Below, one piece after another: positions 23,640 to 36,298 of a stretch of 64,000 nucleotides of DNA (position 1 is its first letter; every line of letters begins with the position of its first letter). Made by a program: the position numbers and the translations under genes. The notes beneath the pieces are model-generated. The model made no database searches. It had not been told where the DNA came from and saw nothing but the letters and a program-made list of their open reading frames with translations. This DNA is from Typhlomys cinereus (Eukaryota > Chordata > Mammalia > Rodentia > Platacanthomyidae), in contig JALPQD010000125.1 of NCBI GenBank assembly GCA_023101885.1, forward strand, positions 1,637,501-1,701,500, given 5' to 3'.

Positions 23640-23925
23640 GTGGATGTGGCCTGCCTATAATTTCAGTTTCAAAAGGCAGAAAAAAGGAATACTCAGGACA
23701 AGCTGGCTATACAAACTAGCACTATCAGTGCATTCCAGATTTGATTAAAGACATTGTTTCAAAAATAAGGTAGAAGGATGATCTAGAATGATCCTTCATA
23801 TAACTTCAGTCCTCCACACACACATACACATGGAGCCACACATGCTGATGCATCTTCACATGTACAAATGCATATACAACATGCATCCCCCGATGCATAT
23901 GCAAATGGAAAAAGAAATAAAAATA
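23640..23925 (+). mobile_element. B1/B4-type SINE with CA-rich tail
   Basis: B1-like blocks (GTGGCCTGCCTATAATTTCA, AAAGGCAGAAAAAAGG, TTAAAGACATTGTTTCAAAAA) are followed by a B4-like end: TTCAGTCCTCCACACACAC and an alternating CACATG/GCATAC stretch to an A-rich end. Confidence 0.65.
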
Positions 23926-24634
23926 GGATTCATATTACATTTAATAATACTACCTTTGATTTTCACTGGCAAAATATTAATATTTAAATTTTTTATAATT
24001 TTTGCCAAGTGTGCTATGGAACACCATAATGACTCCCTTTAATGAGAAACATGGGTTCTGGAGGCATACTTTCTTTGGTTACAAAATGTTTCTCTTTTGA
24101 AACAATATTTGTGTATGTCTCATTTTTATATGAATAATTTTGAAATATTTTTATCATTTCTTCTTTGAAACTTCATTTATGTATGTGTTGCATTCTAATG
24201 TCTCCCACAACTTTCCTTTATCTCCCTCCCTTATGTATTGATATGAAATTATAAGCTTGAATAAAATTTCTCTTGTTTCCATGAATTGTTTGGGACATGT
24301 ATCTATTAAAGTAATGAAGTTATATAATTAAGACAATTAGGTTTAAGATTTAAATTAGTGTATTTAATTGTGGTTCATTACAATTACCATTAATTAAAGT
24401 AAACTAAATCATTTACATATAAGTTTTAACTTTAATAACCTTCTAATATTATACTTCATTCTTTTTGTTTTGCAATTATTCATTTCTATTTTGGAACAAC
24501 CTTTTACTTTTCGGAAAAAATTAGCTTATCATTCAAAATTGGATCTTATCTAAAACAATTTATATTATTTCACCTATACTAAAACATGTTTCATACCTAC
24601 TTTTTCCTTTTATTTATTTATTATTCCTTTAAGT

Positions 24635-24790
24635 ATGTATGAATGCATACATGCAAGTGTGGAGGTTAGAAGATAATTTCTAATAATCACATCTTTTCTT
24701 CCATCATGTGTGTTCTGGAGACAAAACATAAGTTGCCAGACTTGGCAGCTAGATCCTTTACCAGTTGAACCATGTCATCATGTTCCCCAC
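24635..24790 (-). mobile_element. B3/B4-type SINE, minus strand
   Basis: Antisense blocks GTGTGGAGGTTAGAAGATAA, GGAGACAAAACATAAGTTGCC, CTAGATCCTTTACCAGTTG and AACCATGTCATCATGTTCCCC match the order of the complement of these SINEs; the head lies near 24780. Confidence 0.7.
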
Positions 24791-25370
24791 CCCATATCAT
24801 TTGTTATTTGCATTACAGTCTCAAATTTGAATTTTTTAAGGGAGAAAAACAGATTATTCAGCTTACAGTTCCAGAGAAAAGATACAGTCTTTCATGATGG
24901 AAAAAGCATGGCTAACTGGCAGAAAGATGGAAGCGGCTTAAGTCACATCCATCATGCAGGTACATGTGTATAAGCACCCATAGAAACTAAGGTTGATGTC
25001 AGAAATCATCCTTGATCACTCTTGCATATTATTTTTCAAGTCTTATTTCTCTATATAAGACTATAAAACATACATTTATTAATAAAATAACTTTATATTT
25101 CAAGGATAATCTAGTAAGTGGTATCTGAAACATAGTTAAAACTTATTATTGGACCTGGAAATACTTTTGTTCTGTATCTTATTAATAAATTTAAATGAAA
25201 CTAAAATAAATCTAAAAAATTTCAAAGTTAAAGATTTAAGACTTTCTAAAAGGGCCTCATTAACTACCTTTGCTCAAGAAAGCATCAAATTTTCCTTAGT
25301 AATGAAGTTCTCATTAATCAAATATAGGTGGTGCTCTTTGTTCTCTGAGGACATCAATTCACAATTACTA
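24791..25370. other. Unique AT-rich stretch, no gene
   Basis: Nothing recognised beyond AT-rich words; the frame at 25149-25457 is a chance frame that reads into the CA microsatellite. Confidence 0.45.
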
Positions 25371-25374
25371 CATA

Positions 25375-25412
<38 letters not shown>
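25371..25412 (+). repeat. (CA)n microsatellite
   Basis: ACACATA then about 16 CA units, ending at a TACACATATA piece just before the local triplication. Confidence 0.95.
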
Positions 25413-25415
<3 letters not shown>

Positions 25416-25430
25416 ATATACAAATATGTA

Positions 25431-25969
25431 AGTTTTGAAGAAGAAAACCAAGAGTAAAATATTGTCCTCTAACCTATGATACATATGCCATTGCATGTGC
25501 ACCACATTTCACAATAATAAACAATAAAAAACACATTTCTCTTATATTCAACGCTAGCTAGTGTGTGTGCGTGTGTGTGTGTGTATAAATATTGCTGTTT
25601 CTATCCTACAACAGCTGTGGAACAATTGTGCAACAGAGTATGTATTTAAAAATTCCAAAATTTGCCGCCTGGCCTTTCACAGAAGCAAACAGTTTACTAA
25701 CCCTCACTTAGAGTCATCTGTAGTTAGGTAAAGACAGCCTTAAAAATCTGACCCTTTTAAATACAGATATAAAAATACATTGAAGGTGTTTGCTATACTA
25801 GCTTAGTGACATAAATTCCATCCCTAGGACCATGTAACTTTTGAAGAAGAGAACCAATAGCAAAATATTGTCCTCTGATCTCTGATACATATGCTATTGC
25901 ATGTGTGCCACATTTCACAATAATAAACAATAAAAATCACATTTCTCTTATATTCACACTTACAAAGAG

Positions 25970-26012
<43 letters not shown>

Positions 26013-26976
26013 CAATATGGCTGTTTCTATCCTCCAACAGCTGTGGAGCAATTGTGCAACAGAGTATGTATTTAATAAATTGCAAAATTTGCTACCTGGC
26101 CTTTCACAGAAGCACACAGTTTACTAACCCTTACCTAGAGTCATCTTTAATTAGGTAAAGACAGCCTTAAGAATTTGGCCTTTCCAGCCTAATCTCTCCC
26201 CATCCTAAAGTTCAGGGAAATTTTCAGAAGAAGGGGCGGTGAGATTGTAAGAGCCTAAAGATGGGGATGAGCAACGATATGCAAGATACTCCATACAAGT
26301 TACGACAGAAGTAATCATAATAGGACTTTGCATGACCTGCGCAATGACCAACATATCATTGAACCCTCAAAGTCTAGCATGGATCACAGGCACTAGGATT
26401 CTTAGAGGCAAGGGATTAACAGGCACAATAGTGTTCCTATACTAAAGGGGAACACAAAAAAGAGCTCTAGGCAATGCCACTGAGTCCTTACACCTCATTA
26501 GAGAGGAGGACCCAGAGGGAAGTTTGGCATGCACACTAAAGGATGCTCCAGGAATTGGGGAGGGGGGGCGAGGGAGCACTGAGAGAGGGGGGGAAATAAA
26601 AGGAAAAGGGGGGAGGGAGCAAGGGGATCTAGGGAGGGGTGGAGGGAGGGAGGGGAATGGGATACTTATCAGCTTTGTATGAGTGGAAGAAATAAAAAAT
26701 AATTTAAAAAAAAGAATTTGGCCCTTTTAAATACAGATATAAAAATACATTTTTTTTGAATGGAAGGAGGTTCAGTAGGTGAATGTGTTTGCTACACCAG
26801 CTTAGTGACTTAAATTCCATCCCTAGGACCATGTAAATTTTGAAGAAGAGAACCAATAGCAAACTATTGTTCTCTGACCTCTGATATATGTGCCATTGCT
26901 TATGTGCCACATTTCACAACAATAAAAGATAAAAATCACTTTTCTCTTACATTCAACACTTACAAAGAGCTAGAAT
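25431..26976 (+). repeat. Degenerate local triplication containing an old SINE tail
   Basis: Three head-to-tail copies start at about 25431, 25838 and 26837, each with TTTTGAAGAAGA(G/A)AACCA, ATTGT(C/T)CTCT and CACATTTCACAA(T/C)AATAAA. Copies A and B continue through a (TG)n tract (25561-25586; 25973-26012), CAACAGCTGTGG, CTGGCCTTTCACAGAAGCA and AAATACAGATATAAAAATAC. Copy C stops at about 26976, before the TG tract. The unit is about 407 bp in A. B is longer because of an extra 30 bp, a longer TG tract and an inserted L1. The TTTTGAAGAAGAGAACCA...CACATTTCACAA part resembles a B4-type SINE end. Confidence 0.92.
26169..26723 (+). mobile_element. 5'-truncated LINE-1 3' end with TSDs, inside triplication unit B
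   Basis: It begins within the L1 3' UTR (CCAGCCTAATCTCTCCCCAT at about 26187, matching 1299-1318) and keeps the same block order as the window-start L1. It ends with a G-rich tract (26557-26660), GAAATAAAAAATAATTT and an A-run. The 12-bp TSD AAGAATTTGGCC is at 26169-26180 and 26712-26723. Units A and C lack the insert, so it came after the duplication. Confidence 0.93.
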
Positions 26977-28659
26977 TAATGATATTATTATTTCAAGGAA
27001 TGGGAGCAAATTCTGACTCTCTAATCCTAGGAGGACTGAAATTCACTATTGTTGAACAGGTTCGAAATGAATTTGAAGCAGTTTTCCTGCTAGGATTGTG
27101 GGCTTGTGCCACCAAGCCAGGATATTTTCTGAAACCACAAATGAACCAGACAACAAGGAAAATCAATAAACTAGAAACTTGAATCAGAATAAAGTTTGAC
27201 TTTTATCTCAAACATTAACTCCCAATATGAGTTTACTCATAACATCTTCCCTTTCTTACTTTTATAAAATTAGATATAGTTAGTGTTTTCTCTGGTCCTT
27301 CTGAGACTCAAGAATCTATAAGAATTTCTGCTTTTAAACATTTATTTTTATAATAAAAATATCACTCACTTCACTAAAGGAATCATCACAGCTTGCTACA
27401 TCTTGTAAGGTCTTTCTAGGGCACTTGAGTATTTGTCAAGACGTTATTTCTTACTATGTACTTGACTGACAAAGTTGGAGTGGAAAGTTACTAAAACACC
27501 TAATAGAAACAAATGATAGTCACTTTGAAATGATCCTGAAAACTCAAGGTGAAAATGGAAGTTAAATATTTGAAATTAGATTTATATCTGAGCTTTCTGC
27601 CGTAAATTTATTTTAAAAAATTTATTTCTCCTTGACACTAACTTGCCACCCATAGATGAAAAATTAACCATTTTGGTAGACTACATAATGCATGGAGTTT
27701 AGGATTTTTCTACCACAAGTATTGTTTATGAATCAATATTTTCATAGATGATCCTGTTAGAAATGCAATGAAGCACTACTCCAGATATAATCATTTATAT
27801 CATTAATAGAATTTGAGAAGCAAAATTGCAAAACAGAACTTCCATACTGTGGGTAATAATATTTCAGAATCAGTGGAGGATATTATGCAACCATGTACAC
27901 TGGTTGTCCTGTCAGAATCTCTTGAGTAAGTCTGAACATCATATTTCTAAAAGTAGTCATGTGATTATTATTCATAATAGTATTTGAGAATTCTAGACTA
28001 CTAGTTAAGATTGGTTGAAATCAGAATATTCTTCTTTCATTCTTGATACTGTTTCAGCTTTATTTCATCATCTGTAACATGGACACTACAAAAGTATGAA
28101 ACTTATGTTTTGTGAAAAATTCAAATAAATTGGCCTTCAATGAACTCAACCAACCTATTTCACCAGTATTATCATCATCCACTAGCACTAATAAGAGTAG
28201 CAAAAGATTAGGATAAATACATAAAGTGAAAAAGCAACCATATGGAGCTTTGCTTCACATCTTTGTCAGCTTGCACACTTATCTAGATATACTACAAAAC
28301 TATGAAAGGAGTCTAAGCAGACAAGTTATACAGGTTTTGATAAAGTTGGCCTTAGGGTTTGGGTGCTTATCTGGACCTAAAAGGGTCAAACAGTACCACT
28401 AAGTTCTCTTCAATAGAATTCAGATATTATGTTGCATACTAGAAATTATTTAATACCAGACATCTTTAATATATAAATTGGAGAGTTATTGATCTAGTTT
28501 CCAGAAATACTGTCTGGACACTGATCTTAGCAACAGTTCTATTTACCTGAGATTAGAAATGGCCCTCAGCTCTTTCTATTCTGCCAATAAATCAACAACG
28601 CTATCCAAGAGTGAGAAAAACTGAAATCTAGGAGAAAATAAAATGCTTTGAATGAAATA
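26977..28659. other. Unique AT-rich stretch, no gene
   Basis: The 92-codon frame at 26904-27182 lacks any recognisable family and begins in duplicated repeat sequence, so it is treated as chance. Nothing else was recognised. Confidence 0.45.
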
Positions 28660-29050
28660 TATGCATCCTTTAAAATTTTTCATGTTGAAATTTAACCCCT
28701 TAGGTGATGGTATTAATTTCAGATATCCAACAGACTGGGTAGCAGGAAGATTTCAAGCTGAAAAAGAGCCTGGGCTATATGGCAAGAGCCCATCTAAATA
28801 CAAATAACATGGGGCATTTTTGTTCTTCCTGTCCTATGAGGGCATACTCTTCCCTTTATCTACTATATGAAGATAGAACAAGAAGGTAGACTCTGTGAAG
28901 CTCTTAGCAAGCCCCCATCAAACATGGAATCTGTTGATGACTAGATCTTGTAATTATTACACTACCAAATTGTGAGCAATAAATTAATGTTACTAATAAA
29001 TTGCCTAGTGTATGGAATTTTCTTTAAGAACAAGAATTAGATAAGACAAT
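28660..29050 (+). mobile_element. MaLR (MST/MLT1-type) LTR
   Basis: It opens with CATGTTGAAATTTAACCCCT and continues with AAAGAGCCTGGGC, ACTATATGAAGATAGAACAAG and GAATCTGTTGATGACTAGATC. It ends in ACCAAATTGTGAGCAATAAA, then TTGCCTAGTGTATGGAATTTT, which is the polyadenylation-signal and 3'-end wording of these LTRs. Confidence 0.7.
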
Positions 29051-29250
29051 TCCATTAATGGGAGACCAAAACATGCATAGAATTAATCATCTTCATAGAA
29101 GATACCAACTGTGGCTTGTTTAGGGAAAAAAATCGAAAACTAAAAGGAATAACAATACATTAGAAACTTTTATGCAAATTTGGGCTCTGGAAACTGGCTA
29201 TCTTCTATTTATATCTTTTGATATTTAACAAAATCAGTGAAATTTAATTA

Positions 29251-29415
29251 GGACCCAGTGAAATGGCTCAGTGGATAAAGGTGCCTGTCCATAAATCTGG
29301 AAACCTGAGTTTGGTCCCTCACCGTATTATGGAAGCAGAAAACTGACTTCCTCAAGCTGTCCTCAGAACATTCTACACATGTGTTCATCCACCCTCAAAT
29401 AAATAAACTATTTAA
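29251..29415 (+). mobile_element. B4-type SINE
   Basis: The head is GTGAAATGGCTCAGTGGATAA, the B-box region CTGAGTTTGGTCCCTC, and the body GAAAACTGACTTCCTCAAGC and TGTCCTCAGAACATTCTAC. The end is CACCCTCAAATAAATAAAC. Confidence 0.8.
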
Positions 29416-29423
29416 AATGGGGT

Positions 29424-29512
29424 TGTATGGGTGCTGGGGAGTTACCTCAACATTAGAGCACCTGTTTAGCATGCACAAGACCTTGAATTCCATCTCCAGC
29501 ACTGTATCTCCT
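29424..29512 (+). mobile_element. ID-type SINE directly after a B4-type SINE
   Basis: GGGTGCTGGGGAGTTACCTC, GAGCACCTGTTTAGCATGCA and CAAGACCTTGAATTCCATCTC keep the ID order. It sits a few bases past the A-rich tail of the preceding SINE, a favoured landing site for later insertions. Confidence 0.75.
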
Positions 29513-31517
29513 AAGATTATTTCCATTTGTCTCTTTCAAAGTTAAACATTTGGATTTATTCAAGTTTTGAGTTTTCCCTTTGTGTCTTATGACATAAACA
29601 TTAACATAGCTGTTAAAGACACAAACGTGGCTAGTATATAAGAAGTCATTTCTATAACTCATTTGGTAAGATTCAAATTTCCTGAATGAAAGAATGATGA
29701 AAAAACTACCATGGTGTGCTTTCCCAAATTGTCATATAAAGACTTCTAAATAGGCTTACATAAAAAATTCCCTAACTATACGTTCTATGAAAAAGTTGTC
29801 TGATTTTGTACATTCCACCTCATTCTTTTGAGTGTACAATTTTCATAGTATAGAATATCTGAAGGTACAAAGCATCTCAATTTCTTCTAATTCTAAATAT
29901 GTTACTCTTCAAAATTATCACATACAATTTACACTCATGCACAAACGAAGCACTAACAATCTTCAGTCATATGACATATTTAGGATATAAAGTGAAGTTA
30001 TACATAAAGTATATAATAAGCCATGATAAACATATTAAACAACTATTTGATTGACAGTTTGGGGGTAGGGACATAAAATACAGTTTTTTATGGAATGGAA
30101 ATGTCTGTCTCAAGGCTGTCAATTTTTCCAAATACTAAATCTGAAAGTTATTGTTTTCTGTTTATAACTTCAATGATTACTTTTTTCTTGTCTTAGATCT
30201 TCCTAAATGAATCAGGCCATTATATTTCTTTTCTTGCTTCTGCAGAATATAGATGAAAACTGAAGAAAAAAAACCACGGGACTCACTTTTTCAGTGAGGA
30301 AAACAAAAGGCAAACCGTGAAGCTTTAAACTGATGCTTATAGTTTTTTGAAACATTGTGAATAATTTTTAGCACTCTACATTTCTAGATAAGACATAAAA
30401 GGTTGGGGAAAGGAGGGATATACTCATCATATATAATGTTTTCCTGTGAGAACTTTGAACTAATTCCTCATCAACTTGGAAAAAAATACTACAATTCTGG
30501 TCATACATATAACTAAGGATATGATAAGATAGCATTTCTAGAAAATTAGTACAATTAATAAAGAGAAATGGCTTCTATGACTAAACTTCCTGATCCATTT
30601 AAATGACATATTAATTCATTTTGATTCACTTGCTCTACTCATTTCCAAAGACTAGGATAAAGGATTTTGCCCCTTTAGTAAACGACTGAAAGAAGATCTT
30701 ATTTAATTCTTAACAAATAGAAAAAGAAAAAAATATCCCCATTCCACCAAAATATAATTTTTAAACTTATAATAATTAAAAAGGATCCTTGCTGAAGTAT
30801 GATTTTCACCAAGAGTTTAGGGGACATTGTGAACTCTGCAGGAGTGGTGAATGTCATTATTTCATGCCTACATCCTCATCATCAATATTTTTACATGATA
30901 CTCTAGAGGAGTTGATTGGTGAGAAAACTATGGATGTAATCTTTATTTTCAAATGTATTCTTCCAACTGCTTTCTTGCTTTTACTTTTTAAGCATAAAGT
31001 AATGGTGGACTAGCATAGAATTACATATTGAAGCCATAGGTGAGTCTATGACAGCCATTTGATGTCCTTACAGGAAATATTGTCATGTGGAAAAGAAAGT
31101 GTAAGTATTCTATATGACATTAGACACTTAACTAAGAATAAACAGAAAATTCTCTGGGAGGCAGACTTTGTCTCGATTTTTAGGAATTTCCACAGTGGAA
31201 TAGGCTTCCTATAAAAGTAGCATGTTCTATCATTGCATAAAGGACAAAGGGCTTCCAATACTGAGTGGGTGTTTGAACTAAATTGTTACTAAGGGACTTT
31301 ATATTTCTGAAATTTTATCTTCTAAGACTATATCCAAATTGAACAAGTTAATTTTGTGTATTTTGTAAGTAGCAAGTGAGAAAAAAAGGAGTTATAAATT
31401 TTTATTATCCACAAATTAAAACACTAAAACTTCCATTTGAAAAGATTTTTCTTAACTTCACTTGGAAATTTTGTGTTTGAATGGGATAAAACTGACTTTC
31501 TTAAAAATATTTTGTAA
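29513..31517. other. Unique AT-rich stretch, no gene
   Basis: No gene or repeat family recognised. The frames at 30789-31013 and 31046-31258 have no recognisable domain and no coding context. Confidence 0.45.
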
Positions 31518-31765
31518 TGAGCTGGCAATGTGGTTCAGTTGGTAGAGTAATTTTCAATATTCATGAATCCCTGGGTTCAATCCCAGCAATGAAAAGCCAT
31601 GTGTAGTGCTCCATGCTATATGTTATGTTTCTGATATTCTAGCTCTTTCCAGGTAGAGAGAGGAAGATCAGTATTTCAAGGTCAACCTTGACTAATAGTA
31701 AGTTCATGGAGCAGCATGGGCTAGAAACCTTGTCTAAAACAAAAAATAAGGAAACAAAACCAAAA
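31518..31765 (+). mobile_element. ID-B1 composite SINE
   Basis: The ID head GCTGGCAATGTGGTTCAGTT with B box CTGGGTTCAATCCCAGC is followed by a B1-like part: CATGTGTAGTGCTCCATGC, GGTAGAGAGAGGAAGATCAG, TTCAAGGTCAACCTTGAC, CCTTGTCTAAAACAAAA. This is the head-to-tail ID plus B1 layout of B4-type SINEs. Confidence 0.85.
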
Positions 31766-31890
31766 AGCTCTTATTTTTTTTTACTGGCTTTCTTCTCCCT
31801 GGAATACCTATCACTAAAATTAACATTCAGACATAATTAGCAAAAAAGTTAGCAAATGCCTTTGAAATTAAGGAAATGGATGATCATTTA

Positions 31891-32212
31891 GAAACTGTGT
31901 AGAGGGCTGGAGAGGTGGCTCAGGGGTTAAGCCTCCACCTTACAGGCGGAAGGTCCCGAGTTCGGATCCCAGATCCCACGTATAGACGCCAGACGGAAGC
32001 AGGGGCGGCCTGTGCTTCTGGTCCTGGTAGGGCGGAGCCTGTGAATCCCAGGGCAGAAGGAGGTGGAGGCATCCATGGTGGTTCGCGAATTCGTCCGTGG
32101 TTCTACACAGACACACACTACACACACACAGACACACGAGCGCACGCACATACACACAGTTGAATAAATAATAATAATAATAAAAAAATTAAAAAAAAGA
32201 AACTGTGTAGAG
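31891..32212 (+). mobile_element. Lineage-specific tRNA-derived SINE, plus strand, with perfect TSDs
   Basis: The 14-bp TSD GAAACTGTGTAGAG is at 31891-31904 and 32199-32212. The element (31905-32198) has an A-box-like TGGCTCAGGGG, a B-box-like GAGTTCGGATCCC and a body from GACGCCAGACGGAAGCAGGG to GGTTCTACACA. A CA-rich tract (about 32103-32158) and a GTTGAATAAATAATAATAA-type tail with a final A-run follow. Over about 205 aligned non-microsatellite bases it differs from the 39484 copy at about a dozen sites. Confidence 0.96.
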
Positions 32213-34589
32213 GTAAGTGCCTTTTTAAACATTAAGCTTTATACAAACTACAAGATTTATTGCTTCATTAGTCACTCAACATACATATCTGGCAAGCCTT
32301 CGTCTGCCAGGCAAACTCTTGGAACAGAAACTATGGAAAACAAAACATTCTTAGCCAATTTTCTAAAAGAATTTATAATATTAACCAGTGTAATTTTGGG
32401 AAAAAAGCATGCTGAACTTAACAAACAGTATTCCCCTTTCTAAATGCCTGAAAATTAACATTGAGCAGCTTAAAGTAAAACTACCATAAATAAACTACAA
32501 GTCATCAGAAAAAAGAATGTTCTGATTATTCTTAAATAAATATACAGTTGTGTAAGTTATGGGGTACATTAAAATAATTCTTTTTAAGTAAAATATATAA
32601 AGGAATGAAGGTATACAAGCAGACAATGCAATCAAAGTCATTATTAATGTTAGATTCAGGAAATCAATCAAAGCTCTATGTTGCCTTAATATGAAAATAT
32701 TAAAGAAATCTTTCGAAGCACTTAAAGATTCAAAGAAAAATTCAAATGCTAAAAGTAGAGAAATGATTTAATAAAATCATTTTTAAAATATAATATTCAG
32801 GAGATATAGTTAGATATAAGTAAGATTTATTTAAATGCTTTTGGATCTTATAATCTTTGTATCAGAAAGTTGTGATCACAGACCTATGAATGGTTTTCAC
32901 AAATTTATAATTCTATGAAAATAATATTATGTTCAAATGTTAAATTTCCCCTGTGGAGAGATTTGACATGTAACTGAGTCTTTTCACTAGCATCAAAAAG
33001 GTGAAAAAATCACTAGTACAAATGGAACACAATGAGAGTCACCAGAGCGGTGAAAATGGGCGATGAGTAACATAAGGCTTTGTGGAGCAGAGAGGAATAA
33101 TGATTGGTTAAGGAAGTTAGTGGAGATCCAGCACTGTTATGAAGCAATTTGCTAATGATGGGAAGTCAAGTTTATGCCCTAGAAAATGCTGTAATTCTTC
33201 GTAATTATTCTACCTTTGATATACAATTAATAGGAGTGTATTTGATGAGAAATTGGTACCTACAAGGGAACCAAAAAGGATCGTCAACTGAAACAAGCCA
33301 GATTTGTGGCTACTTAACTGTAAATTATGTTGAAATGTTAAGGACCAGAATTGTTAATTAGAATAATGAAGGGTCTTTGTTTTAAGGTCTTGTAGGTCTT
33401 CAAGAAAGATGCGGCAAAAGACAAAATAAGTACTATCTCATGATCACTCAAGCAAAGAGAAATACTAGTTCACTTATATACCAGCTCATACAGATTTGAA
33501 TATTTGAAGATATATTTACATAATCCTCTTTTGCTTTAACACAACACTCAGCATCTACAAAGAAATATGCTTAGTATGTTTTTCGTTTCATGGTTTGGTA
33601 GAATTCATAACATTAATTCACCAACTATATCTCAGATGATCAGTCTACCAACTATTCTTATGAATCATTGGTCATATAGAAAAAAGAAGTGCTCTATATA
33701 TTATTTTTGAAGCATTGAGGAAAATGTGTGCCTGTTTTTGACTCATTACTTGTATTTGTATCACTACTGGTAAGAGGATAGAATAGGCCTGAAATAACCA
33801 GTTCTAACGAAAATTGAATCTTTGGCTGTGATGCCTTCCTGCCATGGAATGCTCACCAAGTTACTTGTTTGCTGCCTCGATAAGAAAATAAGTCCTTACA
33901 GATGTTACCAAGAAAAAAGTTTCCCTGACGTAATGCCCCTCACCCCATTCCACCTTATAAGCTTTTGGTTCCTTAGAGTCTTGCTTCTAACTTGTTCTGA
34001 AGAACCATTGTTTTTCTCCAGGGATATATAGATACCTCAGGTAGAGATAGTTGAGTAAAAATTAATCCTATACCACACCTACAACAAATTATATGAACTT
34101 CAGAAAACTGGAGGAAAGTTTTTCAGAGTGACTACTATGAATACTATGTCTTTGAGTATATTCGTATATACTCATTTGAATGTAAATACATTTGTCTATG
34201 AGTATATACAGTCCATTTCACTTTGGCTCACCAAAATGCTCTTGGGTTTAAAATTTTCAAATTCAGGAAAGACTCATAAATATTTATCTTTGAAGCAATA
34301 CCCAGATGCAAGGCTAACTAATGAGTCCTGGTCTCTGTACACAACAGATTAACAGGCTTGCACTGTTTGTCTTCCTTATAACTAGAATGGAAGCATTATG
34401 AGAAAACAGACTGTTTTGTTCAATGTCATATTTCCTGAAACTAAAACAATGCTAAGAACCTACTATATGATCAATAAATCTAACTGCACAAATAATTCTA
34501 CTCACAATAATGTTACCTAAATACTCTTAAGAAATATTTTTCTTTGGAGAAACACTATTGCTAAGAAATTCTCCTTATATTTTTATTTA
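32213..34589. other. Unique AT-rich stretch, no gene
   Basis: No coding or RNA gene and no repeat assigned. 33800-34030 is somewhat richer in GC but carries no recognisable domain. Confidence 0.45.
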
Positions 34590-34815
34590 CAACGAACATC
34601 CCACATTATTCAGTGACATTTTTCACACTGGCCAATTAGGATCTCTGATTTAATTCAGAAACCAGTATGCCAAGGTCATACTTTCCCCAAGCGCAATGCT
34701 CATTTGACTAATTATCATCATTTGTAATTCTCTAGCTTTTTTCCCTTTAATCAGTGCGGGCAATTCGCTGGATGCTACCTGTCTCTAGCTGAGACTTGGG
34801 TTTATTTTAGAAGTT
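34590..34815. other. Candidate conserved non-coding element
   Basis: The stretch is repeat-free and dense in homeodomain- and POU-like words (GACTAATTATCATCATTTGTAATTC around 34706, CCAATTAG, TTTAATCAG) with few simple runs. This texture is common in vertebrate developmental enhancers. The call rests on texture alone; conservation cannot be tested here. Confidence 0.2.
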
Positions 34816-36250
34816 TTAAAATTGGTATGTATATTTAAAACTTGTCTCCCAAGCACTCACTTTTAGTAAGTATCTTTTATTTCTCTCTTCTTTTTATCTC
34901 CAAAGCTAAAAGGCAAACATTAAAAAAAATCTTTCAAGAACTTTGGTTAAAACAAGCCTTTCTGATACAAGTTGTATTGTTCATTCAAAACCAAAGGAAA
35001 ATCTAAACTTTTGAGATTATTCTTGTTTTAAAACTTAACATTTGGTTCCTATACAGTTCTAATAAAAGAAATAAGTAATGTTGAACTAGAGACACTCTAG
35101 AAGTCAAAAATTTAATAGATTGCAAAAAGGTAATCTAGATATAAACAGATGGACAAATGCTGGATCTTCAGCTGTACCAATCAGTGGGGTTTCCTTTCAC
35201 CAGTTTGAATGTCTCTGAGGATGACAGCCTTTATACCTGAGACATCTGTGCTCCAGATCCCCTGCCTTTGAAATGGCTTTTCTGAGTGTTATTGGAAACA
35301 ACATTAAGATAATGGCAGGAATGACAGTGAAGCATGCACAAGGGAAGTAAAATAAATGAAATCAATTAGTATTATAAATATTGGTTCCTTTCTCACAAGT
35401 CTTTAATGTCAGTTTTGCTAACACAGTAAGTATCCCCAGGCTCCAAGAATTAAACAACTTGTTTTGATTAGAAACTAAGAATCAAAAGAAAAAAAGAGGT
35501 GTCTTCTAGCTCGTTAGTCTTAATCACTGTCTGGTTTAAAAAATAACCTAATTTCATGGAATAAAACTAAACTAAATTAAAATATCTCATTAAAATCTAT
35601 TGTTTCTGAAAAATGAAGAATGTATTCAGAAAATAAAATAATGGTATAAATATTCCCATTTACAAGAAAACTGCATGCTTTTAATTTACTTGATTTTATA
35701 AAAAAAACACTCATAGCCCAGTATAAATGAAGACAAAATGTACATAAGTAACTGCTCTGTTCAAATGGGCACCACCAGAATATATCACTTTGAGGTCAGC
35801 TGTCATTCTGTTTCAATTGGTCCCTTAACAGATCACAGAGCAGATGGAGAAGGGCAGTATGACATGACTCTCTGACTTAATTATAGCATTACCAAGACAG
35901 CATATGGACTTTGTATGTACTAGAGAATTTTATTCAGTGAATTTATTTGCACATAAATTCCTTGATGTGGTTCGTTTAGTTTTATATTAGCTTCAATATT
36001 TATATTTCACTTTAATTGAATCATTTTTATCTATGGATTAATAGGTCAGGCTGTTTTACCAATTACAGGTGAAGCTTATATTAAAAATAAAGGTGGAGAA
36101 TTTGAATTTATGTCTTCTCCAGGTTTACTCAATTTAGAACAATGCTTCAGTTCTTTCCACAGCTAAAAATCCTAAAATTAGGGAAAAGGATATTAATTTC
36201 CAGGTATCTGACACCTTCAAAGTCCACAAAGAGTAACCGCTCGTTGTGCT
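34816..36250. other. Unique AT-rich stretch, no gene
   Basis: No gene seen. The part at 35750-35900 is repeat-free and could also be conserved non-coding sequence, with no direct evidence. Confidence 0.4.
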
Positions 36251-36253
36251 TTC

Positions 36254-36257
36254 AATG

Positions 36258-36288
<31 letters not shown>

Positions 36289-36298
36289 AAAAAAAACA
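36254..36298 (+). repeat. (AAAAG)n / A-rich simple repeat
   Basis: Four to five AAAAG units followed by a run of 14 or more A. Confidence 0.95.

Noticed and set aside
25371..26117. Frames containing His-Thr or Val-Cys repeats
   Set aside because: These are translations of CA/TG microsatellites.
31915..32232. Frames with repeated wording such as FRLASIRGIWDPNSGPSACK, also near 21094, 39065 and 39460
   Set aside because: The same peptide recurs because the same SINE recurs; it is translation of repeat DNA, not a gene family.
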